64,000 bases of DNA from Veillonella sp. (GTDB lineage: Bacteria; Bacillota; Negativicutes; Veillonellales; Veillonellaceae): positions 1,870,501-1,934,500 of the forward strand of contig NZ_JBGKFB010000001.1 of NCBI RefSeq assembly GCF_041333735.1, given 5' to 3'. The notes under the pieces were generated by a model. It did not search any database. It saw only the letters and a program-made list of their open reading frames with translations, and had not been told where the DNA came from. A program made the position numbers and the translations under genes. How positions within the stretch are numbered: the first letter of the stretch is position 1; every line of letters begins with the position of its first letter. Shown piece by piece: positions 25,823 to 34,069 of this stretch.

Positions 25823-26566
25823 CTATGCTAATGCTTTGTATGCGTCGTAACCTTTTTCTTCGATTTCACGTACAAGAGAAGCATCACCAGTTTTAACGAT
25901 CTTACCGTTGATCAATACATGAACATAGTCAGGTTTTAATTTTTGCAAGATTTGGTTGTGGTGAGTGATGATCAATACCGCATTGTCTTCGTTGTGGAAA
26001 CGTTGTACGCCTTCGGATACGATACGAACCGCGTCTACGTCAAGACCGGAGTCAGTTTCATCAAGAATAGCCAATTTAGGATTCAAAATGGACATTTGAA
26101 GAATTTCATTTTTCTTGCGTTCACCACCGGAGAAACCTTCATTTACATAACGTTGTGCATAGGACAAATCAAAGGATAATTCATCCATTTTTTCTTTCAA
26201 TTCTTTTTTGAAGGATAAGGCACGTACATTTTCACCAGTAATTGTAGATTTCGCTGTACGAATGAAGTTTTCTACAGTGATACCAGGAATAGAAATTGGG
26301 TTTTGGAAGGACATGAAAATACCAGCTTTTGCACGATCGTTTACTGCATCTTCTGTAATATCTTTACCATCAAAAATAATGGAGCCGCTGTCTACAGTAT
26401 ATGTAGAGTTACCCATGATAGCATTAGCAAGTGTAGACTTACCTGCACCATTTGTGCCCATTACAACGTGAATTTCACCTTTATTAATTGTTAAGTTGAT
26501 ACCTTTCAAGATTTGTTTATCTTCAACGGATACCTTTAAATCTTTTATCTGAAGTAATTCAGCCAA
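25823..26566 (-). CDS. sufC: Fe-S assembly ATPase SufC
   Basis: ABC-type ATPase of SufBCD. Walker A GTNGAGKST, signature FSGGERKKNEI and Walker B LAILDETDSGLD are intact. The start is placed at a TTG (26566, MAELLQIKDL) preceded by AAGGAGTG with 6 bases between; the GTG at 26575 is part of that Shine-Dalgarno and so unlikely. First gene of sufCBDSU. Confidence 0.94.
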   Translation of the reverse strand: MAELLQIKDLKVSVEDKQILKGINLTINKGEIHVVMGTNGAGKSTLANAIMGNSTYTVDSGSIIFDGKDITEDAVNDRAKAGIFMSFQNPISIPGITVENFIRTAKSTITGENVRALSFKKELKEKMDELSFDLSYAQRYVNEGFSGGERKKNEILQMSILNPKLAILDETDSGLDVDAVRIVSEGVQRFHNEDNAVLIITHHNQILQKLKPDYVHVLINGKIVKTGDASLVREIEEKGYDAYKALA

Positions 26567-26588
26567 AATATTCACTCCTTTTTATTAT

Positions 26589-26611
26589 GTATCCTCAATA
26601 TCGAGGCATAC
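26589..26611. promoter_or_regulatory. Palindrome in the suf 5' region
   Basis: GTATCCTC and GAGGCATAC arms around a 6-base centre, one extra base in the right arm. It lies just before the sufC Shine-Dalgarno. It may be an operator (Rrf2/IscR-like regulators use such CCTC/GAGG-type dyads in some Firmicutes) or an RNA hairpin near the ribosome site. Assignment is tentative. Confidence 0.35.
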
Positions 26612-26647
26612 AATCGTTATATGTAAAACGTATATACTGACACATAT

Positions 26648-26720
26648 AAAAAGGCGGTACGCACTAACGTGAATACCGCCGTAATTCTCGCCAACTTAGC
26701 AAGTATGTGCATAACAATCT
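26648..26720 (-). promoter_or_regulatory. suf operon leader with terminator (candidate attenuator)
   Basis: About 72 bases from the predicted start near 26720. It can form a first hairpin CTTGC/GGCGAG-type (26703-26687), then GGCGGTA/TACCGCC (26680-26653) followed by TTTTT. A terminator this close to a promoter, 80 bases before sufC, implies conditional read-through or a short free RNA. It is too short for a T-box and matches no riboswitch class I recognise. Confidence 0.5.
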
Positions 26721-26726
26721 ACAATT

Positions 26727-26755
26727 ATTATACATTCTTATCTAAATGATAGCAA
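26727..26755 (-). promoter_or_regulatory. Promoter upstream of suf
   Basis: TTGCTA (26755-26750), 17-base spacer, TATAAT (26732-26727) on the minus strand. Confidence 0.7.
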
Positions 26756-26862
26756 GATATTCCTACTAAAATATACAGGAATTAAAAGAATATCATATAT
26801 TACATATATTGATAGGCTTTTAATAATATTCATTCTCATCCTATTCGATTCTCAATATTAAA

Positions 26863-28119
26863 TTATAGGTTGGAGAAATCGAGGGTGCCAAACAAATCAT
26901 CATATGTTTCAGCACGACGAATTTGTGTAACAGAGCCATCTTTATGTAATAACAACTCAGCAGAACGCAATTTACCATTATAGTTAAAGCCCATAGAATG
27001 ACCATGTGCACCAGCATCATGAATGATGATACGATCACCAATATCAATTTTTGGCAATTCACGTTGGATAGCGAACTTATCGTTATTTTCACATAAGGAG
27101 CCTGTTACATCATATACATGGTCCTTAGGCGCATTTTCTTTACCCATTACAGTAATATGGTGATAAGAACCATATAATGCTGGACGCATAAGATTTGCCA
27201 TGCAAGAATCAAGACCAATGTAATGACGATAAATATCTTTTTTGTGAATCGCTGTAGAAACTAGGTAACCAAATGGACCTGTAACCATACGACCACATTC
27301 ATAAGCTAATGCTACATCACCAAGACCATTAGCTACGAGAATTCTATTGTAAGCCTCTTCTACACCCTTGCTAAGCGCTTTGAAATCTACAGGTGTTTGT
27401 TCTGGTTTATAAGCAACACCTACGCCACCACCAAGATCGATAAACTCAACATTGATGCCAAGCTCATTTTTAATATCTACTGCAAGATTAAAGCAAAGCT
27501 CTGCAGTGCCAACTAAGCCATCGATATCAAGCTCATTAGATACGACCATTGTATGGATACCAAAGTGTTTTACACCTTTTGCTTGTAGTTGTTTATATGC
27601 TTCAAAAATTTGTTCACGAGTCATACCGTATTTAGCTTCTTCAGGAAGGCCAATAATTGTATTGCCCCCTTCTTTTAAGGAGCCTGGGTTATAACGAACG
27701 CAGAACGTATCAGGCAAAGAACCATGATTTTTTTCTAAATATTCAATATGAGTAATATCATCTAGGTTGATAATAGCACCCATTTCTAGTGCTTTTTTAT
27801 ATTCCACATATGGTGTGTCATTAGATGTGAACATAATATCATGACCTGTAATGCCCACTTTTTCGCATAGCATCAACTCTGCCAAGGAAGAGCAGTCTGC
27901 ACCTACCCCAAGTTTTTGTAACACACGCATAATATATGGATTTGGAGTCGCTTTTACAGCAAAATATTGTTTAAACCCTTTATTCCAAGAAAATGCATCG
28001 ATGAAAGATTTCATATTTTCAATGATACCTTCTTCATCGTAAATATGAAATGGTGTTGGATATTGGGCAATAATATTTTCTAATTGTTCAGCTGTAAACG
28101 GAACTGTTTTTGTATTCAT
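26863..28119 (-). CDS. lysA: PLP-dependent decarboxylase, diaminopimelate decarboxylase family
   Basis: 418 residues, fold type III (alanine racemase-like barrel plus beta domain). PLP lysine in QYFAVKATPNPYI, phosphate-binding glycines in FIDLGGGVG, and C-terminal ECGRMV and GSLCENNDKFA (catalytic Cys with Glu-Asn-Asn-Asp) fit diaminopimelate decarboxylase, the last step of lysine synthesis. It belongs to a divergent branch (HTMVVSNELD in place of the common HCHIGSQ), so action on a related substrate is possible. The ATG at 28119 follows GAGGTTATT; the TTG at 28137 upstream lacks a site. Confidence 0.82.
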   Translation of the reverse strand: MNTKTVPFTAEQLENIIAQYPTPFHIYDEEGIIENMKSFIDAFSWNKGFKQYFAVKATPNPYIMRVLQKLGVGADCSSLAELMLCEKVGITGHDIMFTSNDTPYVEYKKALEMGAIINLDDITHIEYLEKNHGSLPDTFCVRYNPGSLKEGGNTIIGLPEEAKYGMTREQIFEAYKQLQAKGVKHFGIHTMVVSNELDIDGLVGTAELCFNLAVDIKNELGINVEFIDLGGGVGVAYKPEQTPVDFKALSKGVEEAYNRILVANGLGDVALAYECGRMVTGPFGYLVSTAIHKKDIYRHYIGLDSCMANLMRPALYGSYHHITVMGKENAPKDHVYDVTGSLCENNDKFAIQRELPKIDIGDRIIIHDAGAHGHSMGFNYNGKLRSAELLLHKDGSVTQIRRAETYDDLFGTLDFSNL

Positions 28120-28143
28120 AATAACCTCGCTACACAAATAAAA

Positions 28144-28163
28144 GACTCATCAATCGACGAGTC
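28144..28163 (-). terminator. Terminator after the doxX-like gene
   Basis: GACTCATC/GACGAGTC, 8-bp stem with one G-U on the minus strand, 4-base loop, then TTTTATTTG. Only 25 bases remain before the next start, so the decarboxylase probably depends on read-through. Confidence 0.75.
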
Positions 28164-28177
28164 TATTATCCTAATTA

Positions 28178-28594
28178 TTATTTAAATAAAGCTTTATCTA
28201 GGCTATAGCGACCTGCACCAGCAAAGAACAACATAAGAGCACCAAATCCCATTTGAGATGGATAGTCCCAACTAAAGAAACTACCACTAAGATTTAATAT
28301 CGTTGCTATTACTAATGTACCTATGAGTAACAAAGATCCAATCCGTGTAAATAGACCAATTGCTATAAGTACGCCGCCTATCATTTCAGCATATGCTGCC
28401 ATAGTACCTAATATTTCATAACCACCAGGTACACCTAATGGTGCCAACATAGCTCCAACTTTATAAAGGCCTTCAGCACCGCTCAAATACTTTAAATATC
28501 CATGATAAAATATGGAAATACCAAGTGCCAAACGATAAACTAAGAGGCCAAAATTAACATAATTAGGTTTACTTTTAAAAATAAAGCTCAACAT
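28178..28594 (-). CDS. DoxX family membrane protein
   Basis: 138 residues with four membrane segments; FGLLVYRLALGISIFYHGYLKY near the start and MIGGVLIAIGLFTRIGSLLL in the middle are typical of the DoxX/DoxD group (shown here only as landmarks). Members are linked to thiol redox and oxidative stress, but a function for this one cannot be given. Own promoter and terminator indicate a single-gene unit or a leader for the decarboxylase gene. Confidence 0.85.
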   Translation of the reverse strand: MLSFIFKSKPNYVNFGLLVYRLALGISIFYHGYLKYLSGAEGLYKVGAMLAPLGVPGGYEILGTMAAYAEMIGGVLIAIGLFTRIGSLLLIGTLVIATILNLSGSFFSWDYPSQMGFGALMLFFAGAGRYSLDKALFK

Positions 28595-28699
28595 AGTAAT
28601 CCTTCTTTCAGGTTAAACAACATCGAAATAATTCGATAACCATATTATAAAGGTCAGTAACTACCGTGTCAAACTAGACTCAATATTAAATTCTATAGA

Positions 28700-28728
28700 A
28701 TTATAACATATATTGTATACAAAATCAA
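28700..28728 (-). promoter_or_regulatory. Promoter of the doxX-like gene
   Basis: TTGATT (28728-28723), 17-base spacer, TATAAT (28705-28700) on the minus strand. The 5' region to the start is about 100 bases and shows no other clear element. Confidence 0.75.
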
Positions 28729-28776
28729 TTTTATCGATTTGATAATCCTCATATAGCTGATTTAGATAAATACAAA

Positions 28777-28828
28777 AATAATCCTAATGAAAAAGTGAAC
28801 ATATAGTTCCTAATTCATTAGGATTATT
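28777..28828 (-). terminator. Terminator of groESL
   Basis: AATAATCCTAATGAA and its exact complement (15 bp) enclosing 22 bases that contain a further GAAC/GTTC stem; TTTTTGTATTT follows on the minus strand. Confidence 0.85.
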
Positions 28829-28861
28829 CTAAATCTTATAGATTATGCGCTAAGCAGTTGA

Positions 28862-30487
28862 TTACATCATACCGCCCATGCCACCCATTGGAGGCATTGC
28901 AGGTACTGCAGCATTTTCTTCTACTTTATCAGCTACGATTGTTTCAGTAGTCAATACAAGAGATGCAATGGATGCAGCATTTTGAAGAGCAGAACGTGTA
29001 ACTTTTGCAGGATCCACGATACCAGCTTTTACCATGTCGATGTATTCTTCAGTCAAAGCATTGAAACCAACGCCAGCTTCAGTATTTTTAACTTTTTCAA
29101 CTACAACGGAACCTTCAAGACCAGCATTGTAAGCGATTTGACGAAGAGGTTCTTCTACTGCACGTTTAACAAGGTTAATACCAGTTTGAACATCACCAGT
29201 AGCTTCCAATGTGTTCAAAGCAGGGATGATGTCGATGAATGTAGTACCACCACCAGCTACGATACCTTCTTCAACAGCAGCGCGAGTTGCGTTCAATGCG
29301 TCTTCGATACGAAGTTTTTTATCTTTCATTTCAACTTCTGTAGCAGCACCTACTTCGATAACTGCAACACCACCGGACAATTTAGCAAGACGTTCTTGTA
29401 ATTTTTCACGGTCGAATTCAGAAGTTGTTTCTTCCACTTGTGCACGGATTTGGCTAACGCGTTTAGCAATTACATCTTTATCGCCTACACCATCGATGAT
29501 TGTAGTTTCATCTTTAGTAATGCGAACTTGACGAGCCGTACCAAGGTCAGTAAGTTCTACGGAATCAAGTTTACGACCCATATCTTCAGTAATTACAGTA
29601 CCACCAGTCAAGATAGCGATATCTTCAAGCATAGCTTTACGACGGTCACCGAAGCCAGGAGCTTTAACTGCTACAGCTTTGAATGTACCACGTAAGCGGT
29701 TTACTACCAATGTAGCCAATGCTTCACCTTCTACATCTTCAGCAATGATAAGAAGTTCTTTACCTACTTTTACCACTTTTTCAAGTGTTGGTAACATATC
29801 AGCGATAGCACTGATTTTACGGTCAGTGATCAAGATGTATGGATTATCCATAACTGCTTCCATACGATCAGGATCAGTTACCATGTAAGGGGAAATGTAA
29901 CCGCGGTCAAATTGCATACCTTCTACTACGTTTAATGCAGTTTGCAAGCCTTTGGATTCTTCAACAGTGATAACGCCGTCGTTACCAACTTTTTCCATAG
30001 CTTCAGCAATCAAGCCACCAATTTCTTCATCAGCTGCAGATACGCTAGCAACTTGTGCGATTTCAGCTTTACCAGAAACTTTAATGGAGCGTTTTTTAAT
30101 TTCTTCTACCAAAGTTTTTACTGCTGTTTCAATACCTTTTTTCAAGATCATTGGGTTAGCACCAGCTGCTACGTTGCGCATACCTTCTTGAATCATAGCT
30201 TGTGCCAATACAGTTGCAGTAGTAGTACCGTCACCTGCTACGTCATTAGTTTTAGTAGCAACTTCTTTAACTAATTGAGCACCCATGTTTTCAAATGGAT
30301 CTGGAAGTTCGATATCACGAGCAATTGTTACACCATCGTTTGTGATTGTTGGAGAACCGAATTTTTTATCCAATACAACATTACGGCCTTTTGGTCCTAA
30401 TGTAACTTTTACAGCATTTGCCAATTGATCAACGCCACGACCTAAAGCGCGACGAGCTTCTTCATTAAACAAGATTTCTTTTGCCAT
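28862..30487 (-). CDS. groEL: 60 kDa chaperonin GroEL
   Basis: 541 residues, full length, with the family start AKEILFNEEARRALGRGVDQLA, the ATP-binding GDGTTTATVLAQ block near 86-97, and a GGMGGMM tail. Second gene after groES with a 110-base gap that holds its Shine-Dalgarno (GGAGGTAAT) and no clear promoter. Controlled through the CIRCE element upstream of groES. Confidence 0.98.
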   Translation of the reverse strand: MAKEILFNEEARRALGRGVDQLANAVKVTLGPKGRNVVLDKKFGSPTITNDGVTIARDIELPDPFENMGAQLVKEVATKTNDVAGDGTTTATVLAQAMIQEGMRNVAAGANPMILKKGIETAVKTLVEEIKKRSIKVSGKAEIAQVASVSAADEEIGGLIAEAMEKVGNDGVITVEESKGLQTALNVVEGMQFDRGYISPYMVTDPDRMEAVMDNPYILITDRKISAIADMLPTLEKVVKVGKELLIIAEDVEGEALATLVVNRLRGTFKAVAVKAPGFGDRRKAMLEDIAILTGGTVITEDMGRKLDSVELTDLGTARQVRITKDETTIIDGVGDKDVIAKRVSQIRAQVEETTSEFDREKLQERLAKLSGGVAVIEVGAATEVEMKDKKLRIEDALNATRAAVEEGIVAGGGTTFIDIIPALNTLEATGDVQTGINLVKRAVEEPLRQIAYNAGLEGSVVVEKVKNTEAGVGFNALTEEYIDMVKAGIVDPAKVTRSALQNAASIASLVLTTETIVADKVEENAAVPAMPPMGGMGGMM

Positions 30488-30597
30488 ATGTATTACCTCC
30501 TAGATAGTAACACTATCCAATGTATAGAAATATATGCCCTAAGGCAATATAAAATGTATCATTAATATGTATAGCCGTGAAAGCTATTAATCAGCTA

Positions 30598-30879
30598 TTA
30601 TAATACTGCCAAAATATCGCGTTCGCTAATGATCAAGTGAGTAGCGCCATCGATTTCTAATTCGCTACCAGCATATTTTGCGAACATAACAGTATCGCCA
30701 ACTTTAACTTCTGGAGCTACACGTTGACCATTGTCATAAACTTTACCAGCACCTACAGCTACTACTACACCTTCTTGAGGTTTTTCTTTTGCTGTATCAG
30801 GAAGGAAAATACCACTTTTAGTTTTTTCTTCTTTTGCTTCTAAACGGATAAGAACGCGGTCAGCTAATGGTTTTAACAT
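30598..30879 (-). CDS. groES: 10 kDa co-chaperonin GroES
   Basis: 93 residues: LKPLADRVLIR at the start, the mobile loop KEEKTKSGIFLPDTAKEKPQ (parts: KTKSGIFLP), and KVGDTVMFAKYAGSE. It caps GroEL rings. It lies directly after the CIRCE operator. Confidence 0.97.
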   Translation of the reverse strand: MLKPLADRVLIRLEAKEEKTKSGIFLPDTAKEKPQEGVVVAVGAGKVYDNGQRVAPEVKVGDTVMFAKYAGSELEIDGATHLIISERDILAVL

Positions 30880-30920
30880 ATGATGTCACTCCTTATTTAC
30901 TAGTTATTATTTACAATTTA

Positions 30921-30947
30921 TTAGCACTCTAAGTTACCGAGTGCTAA
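30921..30947. promoter_or_regulatory. CIRCE element (HrcA operator)
   Basis: TTAGCACTC, 9 bases, GAGTGCTAA: an exact match to the CIRCE consensus. It sits just after the predicted transcription start of groESL, so HrcA repression is expected. Confidence 0.97.
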
Positions 30948-30958
30948 TCACATGTATT

Positions 30959-30986
30959 ATTATAACCGATGTCAAAATAAATGCAA
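30959..30986 (-). promoter_or_regulatory. groESL promoter
   Basis: TTGCAT (30986-30981), 16-base spacer, TATAAT (30964-30959) on the minus strand, immediately upstream of CIRCE. A TTGACA lies within the spacer but is too close to the -10 to serve. Confidence 0.75.
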
Positions 30987-30994
30987 GCAGAAAT

Positions 30995-31009
30995 TTTGAT
31001 TTTTTGACT
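30995..31009. promoter_or_regulatory. Candidate CtsR heptad pair upstream of groESL
   Basis: TTTGATT (30995-31001) and TTTGACT (31003-31009), same 8-base period as in the ctsR promoter. It lies just upstream of the groES -35. Some Firmicutes place groESL under both HrcA and CtsR. Confidence 0.45.
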
Positions 31010-31036
31010 TTTTAGTTTTTATTTGATATTAGACAC

Positions 31037-31071
31037 AAAAAAACTAGTATAAGTTTTATCCTTATACTAGT
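31037..31071 (-). terminator. Terminator after the ANTAR regulator gene
   Basis: ACTAGTATAAG/CTTATACTAGT perfect 11-bp stem, 7-base loop, then TTTTTTTG on the minus strand. It ends the thiL-tsa-kinase-regulator operon. Confidence 0.88.
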
Positions 31072-31079
31072 CTTTTCAT

Positions 31080-31646
31080 CTATTTAGAAACTTGATTTAT
31101 TAATGCTTTACAGATATTAACAATACTATCTCGTTTCTTCATACTTAGGGCACGAATGCGATTATACGCTTCCTCTTCAGATATAGAGTATAAATCCATC
31201 AATATACCGGTCCCCTTTTGAATGATTTTACGATCTTCTAATGACTGTTCTAATTCAGCCATTTTTTCGCGAAGCTGCGCATCACTATGATAACGGCCTA
31301 AGGCCATTTCTAAGGTGGGAACCAATTGCTCTTCACGTACAGGTTTTATTAAATAGCCATAAACGCCAGATTCTCTAGCCTTATTAATTAAATCCTGTTG
31401 ACTATAACTTGTTAATAGTACGACTGGTGCTTCATGGTGAAAGCCAATTTGACGTGCTGCTTCGATGCCATCTAATTCCGGCATTTTTACATCCATAAGA
31501 ACAATATCAGGCTTATATTCTTTACAAAGTTTAATGGCTTCTACCCCATTAGTGCCTTCTGCTACAACTTCATGACCACAGGATTCAATAATATCGCGTA
31601 GATCCATACGTATAAGGGATTCATCATCCACTATTAAAACGCGCAT
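31080..31646 (-). CDS. Response regulator with ANTAR RNA-binding domain
   Basis: 188 residues. Receiver domain 1-120 with acidic pair D8/D9, phospho-acceptor D52 (IVLMDVKMPELDG) and the conserved lysine in YLIKPV; a linker helix; then an ANTAR domain (about 128-185: MAELEQSLEDRKIIQKGTGILM and EEAYNRIRALSMKKRDSI, in parts). ANTAR regulators bind paired hairpins in nascent RNA and stop terminator formation. It is one base from the histidine kinase gene, giving an EutW/EutV-like pair. The target is unknown; no obvious paired-hexaloop target was found in this window. Confidence 0.9.
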   Translation of the reverse strand: MRVLIVDDESLIRMDLRDIIESCGHEVVAEGTNGVEAIKLCKEYKPDIVLMDVKMPELDGIEAARQIGFHHEAPVVLLTSYSQQDLINKARESGVYGYLIKPVREEQLVPTLEMALGRYHSDAQLREKMAELEQSLEDRKIIQKGTGILMDLYSISEEEAYNRIRALSMKKRDSIVNICKALINQVSK

Positions 31647-33035
31647 TTACTTCTCCTTCTTCATATGTATTGTTACGAGTACACCAACATCTGTATTTTC
31701 TACAGATAATTTACCTTTTAACTCATGGGTAACCAAATTATTAATGATAGTTAGTCCTAAGCGCTTATTGGAGTTAATAGAAAACTCTGGAGGTAACCCT
31801 TTCCCCGTATCAGAAAAAGCTAATACAATATATTCATCTAACTCTGTAACAGCTAAACGAATCTCTCCATTTTTACCATCTAAGCCATGTTCAAGGCTAT
31901 TGGTAATTAGCTCATTAATTATGAGGGATACATAACTTGCCATATGAGAGGAAATCAACATATCCTCTCCACTATAAGTAAAGGTAACATCTTGGTCTTG
32001 TTGAACCATACTCATACGCAATAAGCGACATAGCTCGTCATAAATTGATCGGATACCTATATAATCCTCGTCATAATGGGATACAATATCGTGAACTAAT
32101 GCCATACTTTCAATACGATTTATTCCCTCTTGCAAGGCTTGTTTAACCTCAGGTAAGCTAGAACGTCTAGCCTCCATACGCAACAATCCAGCTACCGTTT
32201 GTAAATTGTTTTTTACACGATGGTGAACCTCTTTAATAATCGAGTTCTTTACCAGCAATTCTTGTTGCTGCTTACTTTCACGGGTACAATCGTGAAGCAC
32301 GAGGAAACAACGTGTTTCATTACGGCCCATAGCAATAGGAATCATATGTTGACGAATGACCATATCTTGATAGATTTCTTCACTAGTGTATATCGTTCTA
32401 TCATCTAACACTTGTTGGATGGCTGAAACTTTTAAGGTACTGCTATAAATCGACGAGCCCACAAGTCGTCGGTCAAATCCTAGCAAATCTACTAATTGTA
32501 CAGCCGCCTCATTACCATACAGAATTCTATGAGAATCATCAAAAATAATTAAACCGTCAAAATATGAGATTGGTTCATACGATTGTATTTGCTCATCCGT
32601 AGCAGTCAGCATGAGCCGTTGCATCGTATCTGACAAGGTATATTCTTGCTCATATTGCTCTATCTTAATAGACGGAGACACGGTAAAAGCTATGCCCCCA
32701 ATAATACGACCACCATTATCTACAACAGGAAAAACATGTTGTCGTTGATCATGTTCTACCCCAATAAGCGGTTGTCCATTTTCCATCATAGAATGCCATG
32801 TATTATTCCCTTTTAACTGTCGAGTAATAACACCTTGGTCACTTCGTTCAATACACAGCATATCGGCACGATGATGCATAGTACCTTGTGAGGACTCTAG
32901 AAGGGGTGTAAAAATCTGTATTCTTTGACGGGTCAATGACTCGCCAAAGGATATAAGTTTACTAATATGCTCTAATAATGAGGTTTGTAATGGACCTAAT
33001 GGTGTTGTATTTAAAATATCTTGACCGATATCCAC
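31647..33035 (-). CDS. Sensor histidine kinase (HisKA_2 type) paired with the ANTAR regulator
   Basis: 462 residues and no membrane segment. A GAF-like sensor domain (about 10-150), a PAS-like domain (about 160-260: FDGLIIFDDSHRILYGNEAA), the HisKA_2 box with the phospho-histidine in KEVHHRVKNNLQTVAGLL, and a HATPase domain (ELITNSLEHG, FSDTGKGLP). This architecture is that of EutW-like cytosolic sensors. The start is a GTG at 33035 with AGAGG 7 bases upstream; the frame runs back to a TTG inside tsaD. Signal unknown. It is downstream of tsaD by 2 bases, an unusual partner for essential tRNA genes. Confidence 0.88.
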   Translation of the reverse strand: MDIGQDILNTTPLGPLQTSLLEHISKLISFGESLTRQRIQIFTPLLESSQGTMHHRADMLCIERSDQGVITRQLKGNNTWHSMMENGQPLIGVEHDQRQHVFPVVDNGGRIIGGIAFTVSPSIKIEQYEQEYTLSDTMQRLMLTATDEQIQSYEPISYFDGLIIFDDSHRILYGNEAAVQLVDLLGFDRRLVGSSIYSSTLKVSAIQQVLDDRTIYTSEEIYQDMVIRQHMIPIAMGRNETRCFLVLHDCTRESKQQQELLVKNSIIKEVHHRVKNNLQTVAGLLRMEARRSSLPEVKQALQEGINRIESMALVHDIVSHYDEDYIGIRSIYDELCRLLRMSMVQQDQDVTFTYSGEDMLISSHMASYVSLIINELITNSLEHGLDGKNGEIRLAVTELDEYIVLAFSDTGKGLPPEFSINSNKRLGLTIINNLVTHELKGKLSVENTDVGVLVTIHMKKEK

Positions 33036-33037
33036 GA

Positions 33038-34069
33038 TTAATCCTCTTTCCAAGATACATGACCAATTTCAACACTTGGTTTTGCATTCAATGTTAAATC
33101 TGCGAATTTACCGGCTTGGGCCATATAATAAGCGCGACAACCAATCATCGCTGCATTATCAGTGGACAAAATTTTATGAGGCTTGTAATAGGTAAATCCT
33201 TCTTTTTCGCACATCTTTTGTAATGCTGTTTGTAAACCTTTATTAGCAGAAACACCACCAGCTATGGTAATACGAGTTTCCCCCAATGTATGCGCTGCAT
33301 CTCGTGTTTTCTCAACTAATACATCTACAATCGCCTTTTGGAAGGACGCTGCAACGTCTGCTTGATTTATCGGCTCATTCTTTTGCTGCTTGCTATTTAA
33401 ATAGTTTAACACAGCAGATTTCAAGCCACTAAAACTAAATTCGAAATTTCCAGGCTCACTCAAAGCCTTTGGAAATTCAATAGCATCTGGATTACCTTCA
33501 AGAGCTAATGCATCGATATGAGGGCCACCTGGGTAAGGGAACCCCATAACACGAGCAATTTTATCAAATGCTTCCCCCGCTGCGTCATCACGAGTCTGTC
33601 CAAGAATATCAAACTCTTCATAGCCTTTTACATGCACTAACATGGTATGACCACCAGACACAACGAGGCTTAAAAATGGAGGCTCCAATTCTGGATTGGC
33701 TAAGAAATTAGCAAAAATATGACCTTCCATATGATGAACCGGCACCAAAGGAATACCTGTAGCAAAGGATAATCCCTTTGCAGCAGCTACACCAACTAAT
33801 AATGCGCCCACTAGACCTGGACCATAGGTAACGCCAATATGGTCTATATCTTGTAAAGTTACATTTGCATCGCGCAAAGCTTGATCTATGACAGGTATAA
33901 CTTGTTCAATATGATGGCGTGATGCGATTTCTGGTACAACACCACCAAATTTTCTATGAATAGGCACTTGGCTAGAAATTACATTAGATAAAACAGTACG
34001 CCCATCCTTTAGGACGGATGCAGATGTTTCATCGCAACTACTTTCCAAGGCTAATGTGTAAATACTCAT
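33038..34069 (-). CDS. tsaD: tRNA N6-threonylcarbamoyladenosine transferase TsaD
   Basis: 343 residues of the Kae1/Qri7 family, which puts the threonylcarbamoyl group on A37 of ANN-decoding tRNAs. LALESSCDETSASVL at the N-terminus, the metal-binding histidines in VHHMEGHIFANF and the SGGHTML and AGGVSANKGL nucleotide motifs are all present. Its start overlaps rimI by 4 bases, in a tsaE-tsaB-rimI-tsaD series. Confidence 0.96.
   Translation of the reverse strand: MSIYTLALESSCDETSASVLKDGRTVLSNVISSQVPIHRKFGGVVPEIASRHHIEQVIPVIDQALRDANVTLQDIDHIGVTYGPGLVGALLVGVAAAKGLSFATGIPLVPVHHMEGHIFANFLANPELEPPFLSLVVSGGHTMLVHVKGYEEFDILGQTRDDAAGEAFDKIARVMGFPYPGGPHIDALALEGNPDAIEFPKALSEPGNFEFSFSGLKSAVLNYLNSKQQKNEPINQADVAASFQKAIVDVLVEKTRDAAHTLGETRITIAGGVSANKGLQTALQKMCEKEGFTYYKPHKILSTDNAAMIGCRAYYMAQAGKFADLTLNAKPSVEIGHVSWKED

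Noticed and set aside
26653..26692. T-box-like string (AGTGCGTACCGCC) in the suf leader
   Set aside because: It only partly matches the T-box bulge, and the leader is far too short for Stem I and a specifier.
28777..28828. 15-bp inverted repeat considered as a miniature inverted-repeat element
   Set aside because: It follows groEL with a T-run and has an inner stem, fitting a terminator; no target-site duplication was seen.
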